Positions 43,967 to 53,663 are shown, counted from the first letter of the stretch. The stretch: 64,000 nucleotides of DNA from Paludibacteraceae bacterium (GCA_017480285.1 JAFVAX010000011.1:1-64000); one strand, 5' to 3'. Numbers and translations: made by a program. The notes: generated by a model from the sequence alone, not told the origin.

Positions 43967-44809
43967 TCAGAATTTGTTTGCTATAACTTTCAACAGTACA
44001 GCCAATTTCCACGACAAACTATGCTTGTGGAGTGTATCATAGAAAGCGATTTTCTTTTGTCCGTTTCTCCATACCTCCATTATTCTCGGCGAAAGGTGTT
44101 CTCTGTAAAATCGTTGGTCTTCCTCCTTATCTATTTTATTCCAAGCCTCATTGTTTGATATGCCGTTCATATCAAACAAAGCCACCGTAACATCTTCATA
44201 TCTAAATGTCGCATTACCCAACGCAAGAGATGTTATATAGAAATAAGTATCTGAATTTTTTCTATAATCTTCCAGATAGTAGCCGTATCTGTCATACAAA
44301 TCCTTTCTAATAAAACTTGCCTGATGCAGAAATTGGGCATTAAGGGCTTCGAAAAATGTTATGTCTGTTTTACCATATCCTCTTACTATTTGCATTATCC
44401 CGTTTTTCTCTATTTGGACATTCCCTTGAATGATATCATCAGTATGTAACAGCGGAAGAATGTGCTCTACTACTCTTTCATCGTGAAGACTATCAGCAGA
44501 ATTAAGCATCAGTCCGTATTCACCCGAAGACATTCGTATGCCCTTGTTCATCGCATTGTAAATTCCGGTGTCAGGTTCAGAAATCCATAAGACATGTAAT
44601 CCGTTTACATTGATCTTGCCATGCGTTGTCTGATTTGTTTCCGGCACTTGAAGACAATCAAACAAAGTCTGCATACTGTTATCGGTACTTGCCCCATCAA
44701 CAATAACAAACTCAAAATCTTTTGAGGTTTGAGTTATTACTGATTGTATCGTTCTCCGCAGTCCTTCAGAATCATTACGATTGATAGTTATTATCGAAAG
44801 TTTTGTCAT
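43967..44809 (-). CDS. glycosyltransferase family 2 (GT-A)
   Basis: 280 residues from the ATG at 44809, which gives a 4-base ATGA overlap with the preceding gene; another ATG lies 6 bases upstream. Motifs: TIIN-type start LSIITINRNDSEGLRRTIQSV, FVIVDGASTDNS, and the DxD-like metal site region NSADS. Resembles the WcaA/PGL-type transferases that add a sugar to a lipid-linked glycan. Confidence 0.9.
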   Translation of the reverse strand: MTKLSIITINRNDSEGLRRTIQSVITQTSKDFEFVIVDGASTDNSMQTLFDCLQVPETNQTTHGKINVNGLHVLWISEPDTGIYNAMNKGIRMSSGEYGLMLNSADSLHDERVVEHILPLLHTDDIIQGNVQIEKNGIMQIVRGYGKTDITFFEALNAQFLHQASFIRKDLYDRYGYYLEDYRKNSDTYFYITSLALGNATFRYEDVTVALFDMNGISNNEAWNKIDKEEDQRFYREHLSPRIMEVWRNGQKKIAFYDTLHKHSLSWKLAVLLKVIANKF

Positions 44810-46011
44810 TTCCATGTTTTTCTTATATTGACAGCTTCCGCAAAATATTGATTTATACGGTTTACCGCTTCTGATATATTAAATACAGATTTCTTTTGCT
44901 GTTCGTGTATTTTATTGCGATAAATATCGTAATTGTCGTTTATTTTCTCAAGAAGAGGCAGCAATGTTTCAGGTTTTTGTGCATCGAAATACAAAGCAGC
45001 ATCCTCTAATTGCTCCTTATGCCCTGCCAAATTTGTACAGATAACCGGACAGTCCAAAGCCATTGCTTCAAGTGGTGGCATATTGGTCGGTCCGAAATAT
45101 GATGCCATAATCAATGCCGTAGCATTTTTATAGAATGTATAAATTGTTTCTTGCGATACAAATCCGGGGAAAACCACAAATTGATTAAGATTGTAGTCAT
45201 TGATAAGTTGAATTATGTACGACAAATTGCCTTTGTCAGAGCCGGTAAGCACCAATTTGTAGTCATTGTGTTTCTTTACAAATTCAGCAAATGCGGTCAA
45301 AAGTGTGTAATGATTTTTATGAGCCCAAAACTGAGCGGGATAGAAGAAGTATTTCCTTGGTTTCAGACCATATATATTAAGAAGCTTCTGTTGCTCGTCC
45401 ATGCTTACAACCACATCAATACAACCACCTGCAAAAATAGGTACTACCCGCAGTTTATCATCTTTTATGTTGGTAAATTTAAGCAACTCTTGTCTGCCTG
45501 CCTCCGACTCGCAGAACACAAGCAATGCTTGAGGTAGTACTGTTGTGTAATAATGATTTCTTTGCTCGAACTGCCCGTCCATGCTAACCTCCGGAAAAGC
45601 AAATGTAGAGAGATGGCCAATGTCCCAATTAGTAGTGATGAACGGAAAGTTTGGAACTACTCTTCCTGCTGTCGGGTAAAACAACAATTTTACATCATTT
45701 TCAGTCAGTTGTCTTCTGATGTTATCACATTTTTGTGCGTTTACCCTTTTTGAAGCCAATTCACTATAATGCCATCCGACAAACGGGATATGGCATTTCA
45801 CCCTTTCTAAAAATGTCTTTCTAACAGTCTGGTTAAGGTGAATTATCTCCTTTTTGACAGGCAGTTCTTTTTTGCTGAAAGTAACAAAACACACTTCTAC
45901 ATCAGGGTTGAAAGTAAAAGCATCGATTGCCCGAACCAACCGCTCGTAATAAGAAAAACCACCTCCCTCTTGAGGGTTGTAATCACTATTTATCCAAATA
46001 CCTATTTTCAT
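44806..46011 (-). CDS. glycosyltransferase family 4-like
   Basis: 401 residues. N-terminal MKIGIWINSDYNPQEGGGFSYYERL; the donor-site part includes FFYPAQFWAHKNHYTLL and FGPTNMPPLEAMALDCPVICTN (the E-x7-E-like region). GT-B fold by motif. Adds one sugar in assembly of the left-operon polysaccharide; donor and acceptor unknown. It starts 3 bases after the aminotransferase gene ends. Confidence 0.9.
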   Translation of the reverse strand: MKIGIWINSDYNPQEGGGFSYYERLVRAIDAFTFNPDVEVCFVTFSKKELPVKKEIIHLNQTVRKTFLERVKCHIPFVGWHYSELASKRVNAQKCDNIRRQLTENDVKLLFYPTAGRVVPNFPFITTNWDIGHLSTFAFPEVSMDGQFEQRNHYYTTVLPQALLVFCESEAGRQELLKFTNIKDDKLRVVPIFAGGCIDVVVSMDEQQKLLNIYGLKPRKYFFYPAQFWAHKNHYTLLTAFAEFVKKHNDYKLVLTGSDKGNLSYIIQLINDYNLNQFVVFPGFVSQETIYTFYKNATALIMASYFGPTNMPPLEAMALDCPVICTNLAGHKEQLEDAALYFDAQKPETLLPLLEKINDNYDIYRNKIHEQQKKSVFNISEAVNRINQYFAEAVNIRKTWK

Positions 46012-46014
46012 ATA

Positions 46015-47142
46015 TCATTTTTTATGAAAATCAACAATAAGTTGACAAATACCTTTTATGTCATCTTCAGACAGTGAACTTGCCGACGGCAGGTAAAAAC
46101 CATTACTGGTAAGACTGTCGCTAACGGGATAAATGCCACTGCAGTCGCAACCATATTTTTTCATAGACGGCTGTCGGTGCATACCAACAAACAAAAGACG
46201 AGAATCTACATTGTTCTGTTTCAAGAAAGCGCATAGCTCGTCTTTAGTATGACCATAATCTGAAGGCTTGACAACAATTGTGTTCATCCAAGATACATTA
46301 AGATAATCTTTGTCAAGTGGCTGGAAAATAATGCCGGGAACATCTTTGAGATATTGTCTGTACAATGCATTATTTTGGATTCTCATTTGTTTGTAGTCGT
46401 CGGCTCTTTCCACCTGTGCCAGGCCTATAGCGGCTACAACATTACTCATTCGGTAGTTGAAACCGATGTCATCGTGAATATAGTTGCGAGGTCCATTAAG
46501 AGGGAAACACACATTCTTGAAATAACGGAGACGATTATAAAGTGTTTCATCGTTTGTTACTATCATACCGCCCTCACCGGTCGTAATATTCTTATTGGCA
46601 AAGAAACTGAATGCAGCCAAATCCGAACACGAACCGGCTTTCCTTCCCTTGTATTCGGCACCATGCGACTCTGCTGCATCTTCAAGCACTTTTAAATTGT
46701 ATTTTCGGGCAAGAGAGTTTATTGCATCCATATCGCACATACGACCAAAAAGATGAACCGGAAGAATAACTTTCGTCTTGGGTGTTATTTTTTCCTCTAT
46801 TTTAGAAACATCAATATTCCAATTCTCTGAATCAGCATCTACAAACACCGGGGTTGCCCCTGTATAGCAAACTGCAAAAGCGGTGGCTATCATTGTAAAA
46901 TTAGGTATTATAACCTCATCGCCTTTCTCCACACCGAGAGCTACAAGGGCCAGATGCAGTGCAATAGTACCATTGCATACTGCCACGCCATATCTGCAAC
47001 CGCAATACTCTGCGAATTTGTTTTCAAACTCGGTTACATACCTGCCTGCCGACGAGATCCATCCGGTCTTGACGGCATCGGTAACATACTTAAGTTCGTT
47101 GCCGGCAAGCAACGGTTCACAAACGGGAATAAATTTGTCCAT
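46015..47142 (-). CDS. DegT/DnrJ/EryC1 aminotransferase, GDP-perosamine-synthase-like
   Basis: 375 residues. PLP lysine at Lys184 (FFANKNITTGEGG). Start IPVCEPLLAGNELKYVTDAVKTGWISSAG is close to RfbE/Per enzymes, which convert GDP-4-keto-6-deoxy-D-mannose to GDP-perosamine. The same operon carries gmd, which makes that substrate, supporting this reading; other 4-keto sugars cannot be excluded. A cupin gene lies 6 bases upstream. Confidence 0.85.
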   Translation of the reverse strand: MDKFIPVCEPLLAGNELKYVTDAVKTGWISSAGRYVTEFENKFAEYCGCRYGVAVCNGTIALHLALVALGVEKGDEVIIPNFTMIATAFAVCYTGATPVFVDADSENWNIDVSKIEEKITPKTKVILPVHLFGRMCDMDAINSLARKYNLKVLEDAAESHGAEYKGRKAGSCSDLAAFSFFANKNITTGEGGMIVTNDETLYNRLRYFKNVCFPLNGPRNYIHDDIGFNYRMSNVVAAIGLAQVERADDYKQMRIQNNALYRQYLKDVPGIIFQPLDKDYLNVSWMNTIVVKPSDYGHTKDELCAFLKQNNVDSRLLFVGMHRQPSMKKYGCDCSGIYPVSDSLTSNGFYLPSASSLSEDDIKGICQLIVDFHKK

Positions 47143-47148
47143 CGTTTC

Positions 47149-47583
47149 TTATTTTATTATAACTTTACTATCATCAACAGGTTCAAACCTCACCTTGTCT
47201 TGTTCCCCACAATAAGGCCCCTGTTTTACTTCAATCATTTCTGCATGTTCGAGCACTTTGAATCCGTGTCCTCCATGTGCCAACAGAACCACATCGCCTT
47301 TGTTAATGATGCGACTCTCAAGATAACTCTTGCCATCGTCATAAAAATCAACACGAACCTTGCCTGAACGGACTATAAGTACTTCCTGTGTCAGTTCCAC
47401 TTTGCGTTCCACGAGATTATGTACATGCGGCGCAATGATATAATCCGTCGGACGGTTCATATAACCCAACTGTTGCGAGAAACTGTCAGGTGTAAAAAAT
47501 GCGATACCGTCTTGTTTGAAATCTGAACGGATGATGCAGCCCAAAATCTTGCCACTAATTTCTATTTGTTCAAATTTTTCCAT
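47149..47583 (-). CDS. cupin-domain protein of polysaccharide locus
   Basis: 144 residues, single beta-barrel of the cupin type: HVHNLVERKVE supplies likely metal-binding His, QEVLIVRSGKVRVDFYDD and KGDVVLLAHGGHGFKVLE are the two cupin motifs. Similar proteins stand next to DegT-type aminotransferases in LPS and capsule clusters, but the reaction is unknown. Not close enough to FdtA/QdtA isomerases to be called one. Confidence 0.75.
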   Translation of the reverse strand: MEKFEQIEISGKILGCIIRSDFKQDGIAFFTPDSFSQQLGYMNRPTDYIIAPHVHNLVERKVELTQEVLIVRSGKVRVDFYDDGKSYLESRIINKGDVVLLAHGGHGFKVLEHAEMIEVKQGPYCGEQDKVRFEPVDDSKVIIK

Positions 47584-47589
47584 ATATAT

Positions 47590-48553
47590 TCAGTCTATCC
47601 AATTATCTTTGAGAACCATTTTTTTCCACTCAGAGTTGTTCATCAGTTTGTTATTGTATCTTATGCGGTTTCTGTAGTAGAAGCACTCCGCAAGTTTCAA
47701 ATGCCATAAGTCATTTTGGCCAATCAGCAATTTTATCGACTGCCACAATCGTAATATCATCTTCTTTTTGAAATTCAAATTTTGCCTTTTCAATTCTTTT
47801 TCAGAATATCTGTATTTCCTGAAATCGGTATAAGAGTCGCAATTCCCTTGATTAGCTAATCTACGATTGAGATATTCCTGCGTCATCCTGTTTGCCGGTA
47901 TCTGGTGGTGTATGACAGCCTTCCCGTTATAGGCAAACCTGCCACCGAGTTTCTTGAGTTTTATATTCAATCCAGTTTCATTATCACCAATCCATTCTCC
48001 GTTTACTATATCGGGGTTATACCCACCAGCCCTTATAAACCGGTCTTTTCTGACAGCCTGATGACAGGAGAATATCCCCGGATCGTCATCGCTAACAAGC
48101 CAATCTTCACTGCGCTTGTTAAGTGATAATAGGTAGTTGTTGCATCTGCGAAGAACCCAATAGGGGGGGGGCAATAAGCCAATTCGCAACAACGGGTCCG
48201 GTTGCAGAAACTACATTCGTATCTATTTCAAAAGGTTTAATCAACTCTCTCAATGTGTCTGTTGAAGCAATAACATCATCGTCTGTAAAATACAAAATAT
48301 CTCCTTGTGCAGACTTGACTGCTCCGTTTCGTGCATAATGGGAGCCATGGCGAGGTTCAAACAGATATTTTACTAATCCGCCGGTTTTTCTCTGCCAATC
48401 CTCAACAATAGTTTTTGTATTGTCTGTGGAGGCATTGTCCACGACCAATATCTCATAGTCATCCTTTGGAAAATCTTGGCGAACCAGACTCTCCAAAGTA
48501 TCGCTTATCATGTCTGCACGATTATATGTCGGTATTATGATGGATAGTTTCAT
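47590..48553 (-). pseudogene. glycosyltransferase family 2, frameshifted at a G9 tract (phase-off copy)
   Basis: Two frames join into one GT2. The N-terminal part (48553 to the tract; MKLSIIIPTYNRADMISDTLESLV, LVVDNASTDN, YFTDDDV) runs into a stop 14 residues after the tract. The rest (YWVLRRCNN onward, with GEWIGDNETGLNIKLKK) continues in the next frame to 47590. The break lies at nine G on the plus strand (48163-48171). With eight or eleven G the frame would be restored, giving a 320-residue protein, a normal GT2 length. It is therefore best read as phase-variable and off in this copy rather than dead. Confidence 0.85.
48163..48171. repeat. G9 homopolymer tract inside a GT2 gene
   Basis: Nine G (C in the coding strand), at about codon 127. 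It sets the frame of the glycosyltransferase. Confidence 0.9.
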
Positions 48554-49914
48554 TTTAATTTAGTTTGCATCTGATAATATCTATTGTATCTCTTTGATAT
48601 ACAACAAGTTGCCCCCCCCCCACACGCTACTCCACTATACGCACACTTTTCTAACATTCGGGTATTGCGAACTTTATTATTCGTAAGAATTGCAATAATA
48701 AAGTCTGTATTTGTTTTTTTACAGCCGATAATAATTTCCTTTTTTGCATACTGTTTGATTCCGTTGATGATTAATTCCAACGGTGTTCCCCCATGATTAT
48801 AATAGTGAATAACATCCGTACATATCACGATATCAGATTTGAATTCATTGATTGGCTGTAGAGGATATATCGGGTTGAACCACATAACATTCGAATGTAT
48901 TTTTCTTGTTTTTATTTCGTCATTAAGTTTTTGTGCAATGTTATGATTGGTATTGACAAGTGTAAGCGACAGATGTTGTGCCTCCTTACTATAAACTTCT
49001 ACAAATTCGGGTATCGCATCCAAATCTAACAGAGAGGAATAATTATCTTCTGTAGCGACAATCTCGTGAGCAATCCTTTTTGCTTTCAGAATGTCTGTTG
49101 TTACGATATTATTATCAACATCGGAGTATGTGAGATTATTTATTTTATCAATAGATATTTTTCTGAATGATATTGAATGCTTAATAATCTTGTAGTTGTT
49201 ATTTTTCGCTCTAATTTTTCTGACAATAGCATTCACTATATTACTAAGCCATATCAAGTTGACACCGGTTTTAATATCTTTTCCTAAAAATGAATATTTG
49301 TATTTAATGAAGTTTTTCAACCAAGATCTGATTATATTGGAATCTGTTGCCTGTTGCATTGGCAATAGTGTAATGGGGAAAAAATCTCGGTCAATAATTC
49401 TTCGGGCAATATTCGTTTCTCCTTTACTCCATAGCAATAATGGCAAAAACATTGTCAGGACAAACTCATTATAAGCACTCCAATCTGTTGAAAACGATTG
49501 TTTTTGAAAACTCCCAAAATCTATAAAACATGGTTTCCCGTCTTTGAACAAAATATTATTTGGATGTCCGTCTTTTAATTCGTAGCCGTGTTTTTGGCAT
49601 AAGTTCTGGATAGTATGCAATAATACTGCAGCATCTTTGTACATTTGAAAAGTCCAATGGTGTGGCTGTGAATTTGGCAGTTTCTCATGTTCTAAAACCA
49701 TAGCATATCCATCTACTTCCAAATCACTTATCCAAGTTTTGGGAATGTAATCATTTTGCTGTAATTCGTTGAATAATTCAGAATTTATAAAATCATTAAC
49801 CACACCCGTACTTTCGGCAGGAATAAGCCGGAATATCCGATTGTCGTAGAATGCCACCCTGCCAATTGGATCAACACCGGGAACTAATTTTATGTCCGTT
49901 ATGTCAATATGCAT
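48550..49914 (-). CDS. kinase-like fold plus methyltransferase-like protein (NoeA-type) with a C-terminal G10 tract
   Basis: 454 residues. About 1-190 look like a kinase-fold phosphotransferase (KDGHPNNILFKDGKPCFIDFGSF, with HxxN and DFG-like motifs); about 240-440 resemble a SAM-dependent methyltransferase (SSLLDLDAIPEF, SDIVICTDVIHYY). The pairing is like NoeA-type proteins of glycan clusters. The tract at 48612-48621 falls at about codon 432, so changes only alter the last 10-25 residues. In the present frame the stop overlaps the next start (ATGA). With eight or eleven G the protein would end sooner, in GGGNLLYIKEIQ, which looks like a natural C-terminus. Confidence 0.65.
   Translation of the reverse strand: MHIDITDIKLVPGVDPIGRVAFYDNRIFRLIPAESTGVVNDFINSELFNELQQNDYIPKTWISDLEVDGYAMVLEHEKLPNSQPHHWTFQMYKDAAVLLHTIQNLCQKHGYELKDGHPNNILFKDGKPCFIDFGSFQKQSFSTDWSAYNEFVLTMFLPLLLWSKGETNIARRIIDRDFFPITLLPMQQATDSNIIRSWLKNFIKYKYSFLGKDIKTGVNLIWLSNIVNAIVRKIRAKNNNYKIIKHSISFRKISIDKINNLTYSDVDNNIVTTDILKAKRIAHEIVATEDNYSSLLDLDAIPEFVEVYSKEAQHLSLTLVNTNHNIAQKLNDEIKTRKIHSNVMWFNPIYPLQPINEFKSDIVICTDVIHYYNHGGTPLELIINGIKQYAKKEIIIGCKKTNTDFIIAILTNNKVRNTRMLEKCAYSGVACGGGATCCISKRYNRYYQMQTKLK
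48612..48621. repeat. C10 homopolymer tract near the end of the kinase/methyltransferase-like gene
   Basis: Ten C on the plus strand. Its length decides which of three C-termini is made and whether the stop overlaps the next gene's start codon. Confidence 0.9.
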
Positions 49915-49949
49915 AATATATCAATGTTTTCTTTGCTATTAGTATATAA

Positions 49950-50888
49950 TCATCTCCATTCATATTTGGTGTTGCTCAAAAGACGAATTAAATCTTTGTC
50001 TTCTCTGAAACGACGAATATATTCGTTATATTTTTTTGCCTTGCATAGTTCGAAAAAAACTCGCAGAGTTTTTCTATACCGCAAAGTGCATTTGTACCAA
50101 TAGTAGCGCATTCGAAGTTTAGTAAGTGGTTTCTCTTTTGGATTATTGTTTACAAACACATCCGTGTAGGCATCCGCAATACCGTTGTTTTCCATCCGGC
50201 GCTTAATATCTGCAACTGTATCGTTTTTGCCGACTATTTGACGATGATACATAGTGGTGTCATCAGTAAAAGCAATCGGGATGTTGCTTTTATGAAGCTT
50301 GCGGCACAAGCCGGCTTCTGCATCGCCTATCAAATAGTCGCCGATTTGTCCGGGGTTATTCCCGCCCAGGGAAATATACAAATCTCGTTTTATAGCCAGA
50401 CTGCCGTTGTTGAGATATATACCATGGGTTGAAATCTCATATCCGTGAACGGAATGTGAAATAGCTCCAAGCAGGTACTCGTATGGTTTTATCCAATGAG
50501 CGGGCATTCCTCCTTCCCATTTTATGACTATCTTTGTACCCACAGCACCTACATCGTATGTTTGAAATAGCCAAAGGATTGTATTGAGGTAGTTGCAGTC
50601 AAACAAAGCATCATCGTCAGTAAACACAAGATATTCGCCTTTTGCCTCTTCTGCGCCTCTATTACGAGCGAAAAAGTCTCCCTGACGAGATTCATATATA
50701 TAACGGATGTTATAATTCGGATGTGCGGTTATGTATTGTTCTATGACATTTTTAGTGTCATCTTTCGAGTTGTTATCAACCACAAGAATTTCATAATCAT
50801 CTGTAGACAGATTCTGTTTCAGCAGACTGTCCAAAGAGTCGCAAATCATTTGTGCACGATTATATGTCGGGATGATGACGGATAGCAT
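49950..50888 (-). CDS. glycosyltransferase family 2
   Basis: 312 residues. MLSVIIPTYNRAQMICDSLDSLL, ILVVDNNSKDDT and the metal site FTDDDALFD are the GT-A motifs; GDAEAGLCRKLHKS is typical of the acceptor-side ED-like motif. Close in sequence to the frameshifted GT2 at 47590-48553, so the two are probably paralogues. Starts 40 bases after the preceding GT2. Confidence 0.92.
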   Translation of the reverse strand: MLSVIIPTYNRAQMICDSLDSLLKQNLSTDDYEILVVDNNSKDDTKNVIEQYITAHPNYNIRYIYESRQGDFFARNRGAEEAKGEYLVFTDDDALFDCNYLNTILWLFQTYDVGAVGTKIVIKWEGGMPAHWIKPYEYLLGAISHSVHGYEISTHGIYLNNGSLAIKRDLYISLGGNNPGQIGDYLIGDAEAGLCRKLHKSNIPIAFTDDTTMYHRQIVGKNDTVADIKRRMENNGIADAYTDVFVNNNPKEKPLTKLRMRYYWYKCTLRYRKTLRVFFELCKAKKYNEYIRRFREDKDLIRLLSNTKYEWR

Positions 50889-50928
50889 ATTGTTGTTATT
50901 ACCTCTAAAAATATTTTGACTAAATCTT

Positions 50929-51822
50929 TTACATGCTCTTATATATTTTTTTTACTTTTAATAAATTCTTTTCAACACACACAAATGGTTTTAACAAAAA
51001 TTCGATAATTTTTCTATTTCTACTCTTTGAAACACTATTCTTCGTCAGAAATTTGCGAGCCACAGAAAAAGCTTTTTTATGACGCCCTTCCAATATCTTT
51101 TCTGCAGTAGATAGCATTTCCAATGATAACTCGTCTTGTTCCGAACATTTATTTCCACTCCAAATGCCATTATCCAATACTCTATATACAGAAGTGGATC
51201 CCTCTAAAATACATAACAATCCTAATTCTGCCAGACAGATATACATTGGCCAATCCAAAATGGTGTTAATTTCAAATAATTTATTTGGTAGTTGGTGAAT
51301 GAATTTCGAGCGGAACATGCAAGAACTTAAATTCACAATTTTATTTTCGGCTATTTCCTCATCAATAGTTATTTGCCAAGTCGGAGAGGTAACATTATCT
51401 GACAGATTCCAAACTTCAAACTTTCTTTCTGTTTCATCATAAAAATATGGGAACATCGAACATAAGGCACATTCAAGATGCTCCTGCATATAATCCAGCC
51501 GAGATTGTAAATGATTAGGCGAGCACCACCAATCATCGCCCTCAATAATAGCAATATAATCTGCGGAAGAAGCATCAAAAGCACGTTTGTAATTTTTAAC
51601 ATGCCCCATATTTTTTTCTCCTGGAAGATAAATAAAAGAGTATGGAATTATTGACTCGTAACTTTTAATGATATCTATTGTACCATCTGTTGAACAATCG
51701 TCAGCAACAATTATGCGGATGCTAACCTTGTCTTGAAATTTTTGAATCATAATACCATCCAAAGCTTGCTGTACATATTGACTTTGATTATATGTAATGA
51801 GTATTATATCAATCGTTGTCAT
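50929..51822 (-). CDS. glycosyltransferase family 2
   Basis: 297 residues from the ATG at 51822 (MTTIDIILITYNQ). GT-A motifs: RIIVADDCSTDGT and IIEGDDWWCSP. It resembles the WbbD/EpsE-like transferases of O-antigen clusters. Separated by 58 bases from the preceding gene. A/T-rich codon use compared with the Wzt and gmd genes suggests acquisition from another source. Confidence 0.88.
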   Translation of the reverse strand: MTTIDIILITYNQSQYVQQALDGIMIQKFQDKVSIRIIVADDCSTDGTIDIIKSYESIIPYSFIYLPGEKNMGHVKNYKRAFDASSADYIAIIEGDDWWCSPNHLQSRLDYMQEHLECALCSMFPYFYDETERKFEVWNLSDNVTSPTWQITIDEEIAENKIVNLSSCMFRSKFIHQLPNKLFEINTILDWPMYICLAELGLLCILEGSTSVYRVLDNGIWSGNKCSEQDELSLEMLSTAEKILEGRHKKAFSVARKFLTKNSVSKSRNRKIIEFLLKPFVCVEKNLLKVKKIYKSM

Positions 51823-51880
51823 AACCAAATTTTTATTGATAATAAAAACATTCTTATGATGAGATATTTCTAATAATGAG

Positions 51881-52768
51881 CTATTTCTGTGAATGAAAAA
51901 TAGCATATCTTTTCAATATTTTTTTTAATAATTTGTATGGTTTTATCACAGCATCTCCTATCTTGTATCTTATGGAAGATTGCATCTGATGTTCAATTTT
52001 GTTTTTTACTATGTAATAATAATTTTGTTGTTGTATATCCAATAGTTTTGTAATTAATTCAATAGGCACAAATGTATTAGATAAATATGATTCTATCACA
52101 GAAGGTAACTTGCCAAACCTTTTTTCTAAATATTCAAAACTATCCTCAACTCCATTATCACCTACATTATTCTCCGAATAGCCATCCACTGAATTATAAC
52201 TTTGCATATTATCAAAATATTCATATTCGGTAGTAATATAAGGATGATTATTAAGCGTTGCCAGATATGTATAAACGATATCACTTGATGTGCACTTATG
52301 CATAACTTCGTCATCTATCAAGTAAATTTTATCTCCAAAAAAATCAGCCCTTACTAATGATGCACAACCACAATGACACTGCCTTCCTTTTATTACGACT
52401 TTATTTCCACTTATTGGATAGTTGGGGTATTTATTATGTATCTTCAGAAAATCCTCAATCATTGTCGGCGGATATAACCAATCATCATCTATGCATATTA
52501 TGTTATCAAACGGATATTTTTTTAATGTTGGTAGAATCTTTTTATAAACCTTTGTATCTTCCACATATTGAATTTCAATATGTCTGTAGTTAATATATTC
52601 TTTAACAAATGTTGGAATCTGTTCATTATAGGCCAAATTCAAAACAACCAATTTAGGTGGTATAGTTTGTTTATATATCGTTTCCAATACGGTTGGGATA
52701 TTTTCCAATCGTTTATTCCAAGTTGTCAGCGAGACTATTGCCCCCCCCCGTAATCGCCTTATTATCAA
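51881..52768 (-). CDS. glycosyltransferase-like protein starting at a G9 tract
   Basis: 295 residues. IVSLTTWNKRLENIPTVLETIYKQT and IICIDDDWLYPPTMIEDFL (with a DDD metal site) indicate a GT-A-fold transferase of the kind found in capsule clusters. The first nine residues (MIIRRLRGG) are encoded by sequence upstream of and inside the tract at 52741-52749, overlapping the end of the preceding gene by 56 bases. Translation may depend on coupling to that gene, or on tract contraction that fuses the two. Confidence 0.75.
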   Translation of the reverse strand: MIIRRLRGGAIVSLTTWNKRLENIPTVLETIYKQTIPPKLVVLNLAYNEQIPTFVKEYINYRHIEIQYVEDTKVYKKILPTLKKYPFDNIICIDDDWLYPPTMIEDFLKIHNKYPNYPISGNKVVIKGRQCHCGCASLVRADFFGDKIYLIDDEVMHKCTSSDIVYTYLATLNNHPYITTEYEYFDNMQSYNSVDGYSENNVGDNGVEDSFEYLEKRFGKLPSVIESYLSNTFVPIELITKLLDIQQQNYYYIVKNKIEHQMQSSIRYKIGDAVIKPYKLLKKILKRYAIFHSQK

Positions 52769-53645
52769 TGAATTGTGACAATTTGCGCATCGGGGTTAAT
52801 AATGTATTTCCCAATTTATAACTCCTTGTGTTACGAACCCGATCGGCGGCCTCTTTTCTTATTTCAAATGCATTGCTTTCACTGTATCTATCTTTGAGGA
52901 AGTCCAAAAAGTCTATTTCTGGGAACAATCGTGGATTCAAGCCTCTACGCAAACAAGCATGATATCTTGCTATTAAATTCCAAAAAAAGGCAGAATTTCC
53001 TCCATCAATACGAGATATGCTGTTATTATGACCGCGACATTTATATGTAATATTTTCTAATGCAATTATGCCACCATGTTCTTCCAATAAGAAATATAAA
53101 TCTTGGTCAACACCTAATGGAAAATTTTTATTCAAACCTTCGCTCTCGTTATAAATGCATGTCTTAAATGATGCAAAAACCTCAGGTTGATAATCTCGAT
53201 GCTCTAAATAACTCTCTCCTTCTTTCAAAACTAATTTCCTACTAATTGAAACAACATTTAAATGTTCATCGCATAAATAATATCGTGAGACAACAAGGGC
53301 AGCGCTTGGATTATTTTTATGAGCAGAAACCATAATGCTAATAGCATCGGGTAAAATAGTATCATCTGCATCAAGAAAACCACAAAGTTCACCATTTGCT
53401 AATTCTACACAACGGCGTTTTGTATATCCGCAACCCATATTTCGTTCATTACTATATATATGAATGCGTTCGTCTTTCTTTAATGAAGAATAAATGTATC
53501 CTGAATTATCAGTGGAAGCATCATCCACAATAATAATTTCCCAATTAACATAAGTTTGATTGAGAACACTTTCAATTGCCTCTAATAAATAATCACCATT
53601 ATTGTAATTGGCGATGAGAACTGAAAAAAGAGGATTATCAGACAT
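52713..53645 (-). CDS. glycosyltransferase family 2 with a tract-defined C-terminus
   Basis: 310 residues. GT-A motifs: SVLIANYNNGDYLLEAIESVL, IIIVDDASTDNS, FLDADDTILPDA. The last 12 residues (GGGNSLADNLE) are set by the G9 tract. With eight G the frame would continue into the next gene, giving a single protein of about 587 residues with two transferase domains; with ten G it stops just after the tract. First glycosyltransferase after the Wzt gene. Confidence 0.88.
   Translation of the reverse strand: MSDNPLFSVLIANYNNGDYLLEAIESVLNQTYVNWEIIIVDDASTDNSGYIYSSLKKDERIHIYSNERNMGCGYTKRRCVELANGELCGFLDADDTILPDAISIMVSAHKNNPSAALVVSRYYLCDEHLNVVSISRKLVLKEGESYLEHRDYQPEVFASFKTCIYNESEGLNKNFPLGVDQDLYFLLEEHGGIIALENITYKCRGHNNSISRIDGGNSAFFWNLIARYHACLRRGLNPRLFPEIDFLDFLKDRYSESNAFEIRKEAADRVRNTRSYKLGNTLLTPMRKLSQFIDNKAITGGGNSLADNLE
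52741..52749. repeat. C9 homopolymer tract in the overlap of two glycosyltransferase genes
   Basis: Nine C on the plus strand, lying in both overlapping reading frames, so one slip changes both products at once. Confidence 0.9.
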
Positions 53646-53663
53646 ATAACTATATTAAGATTT

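Noticed and set aside
47590..48553. Two separate small glycosyltransferase genes
   Set aside because: The second frame lacks a good start and the first lacks half the fold; they join cleanly at the G9 tract into one normal GT2.
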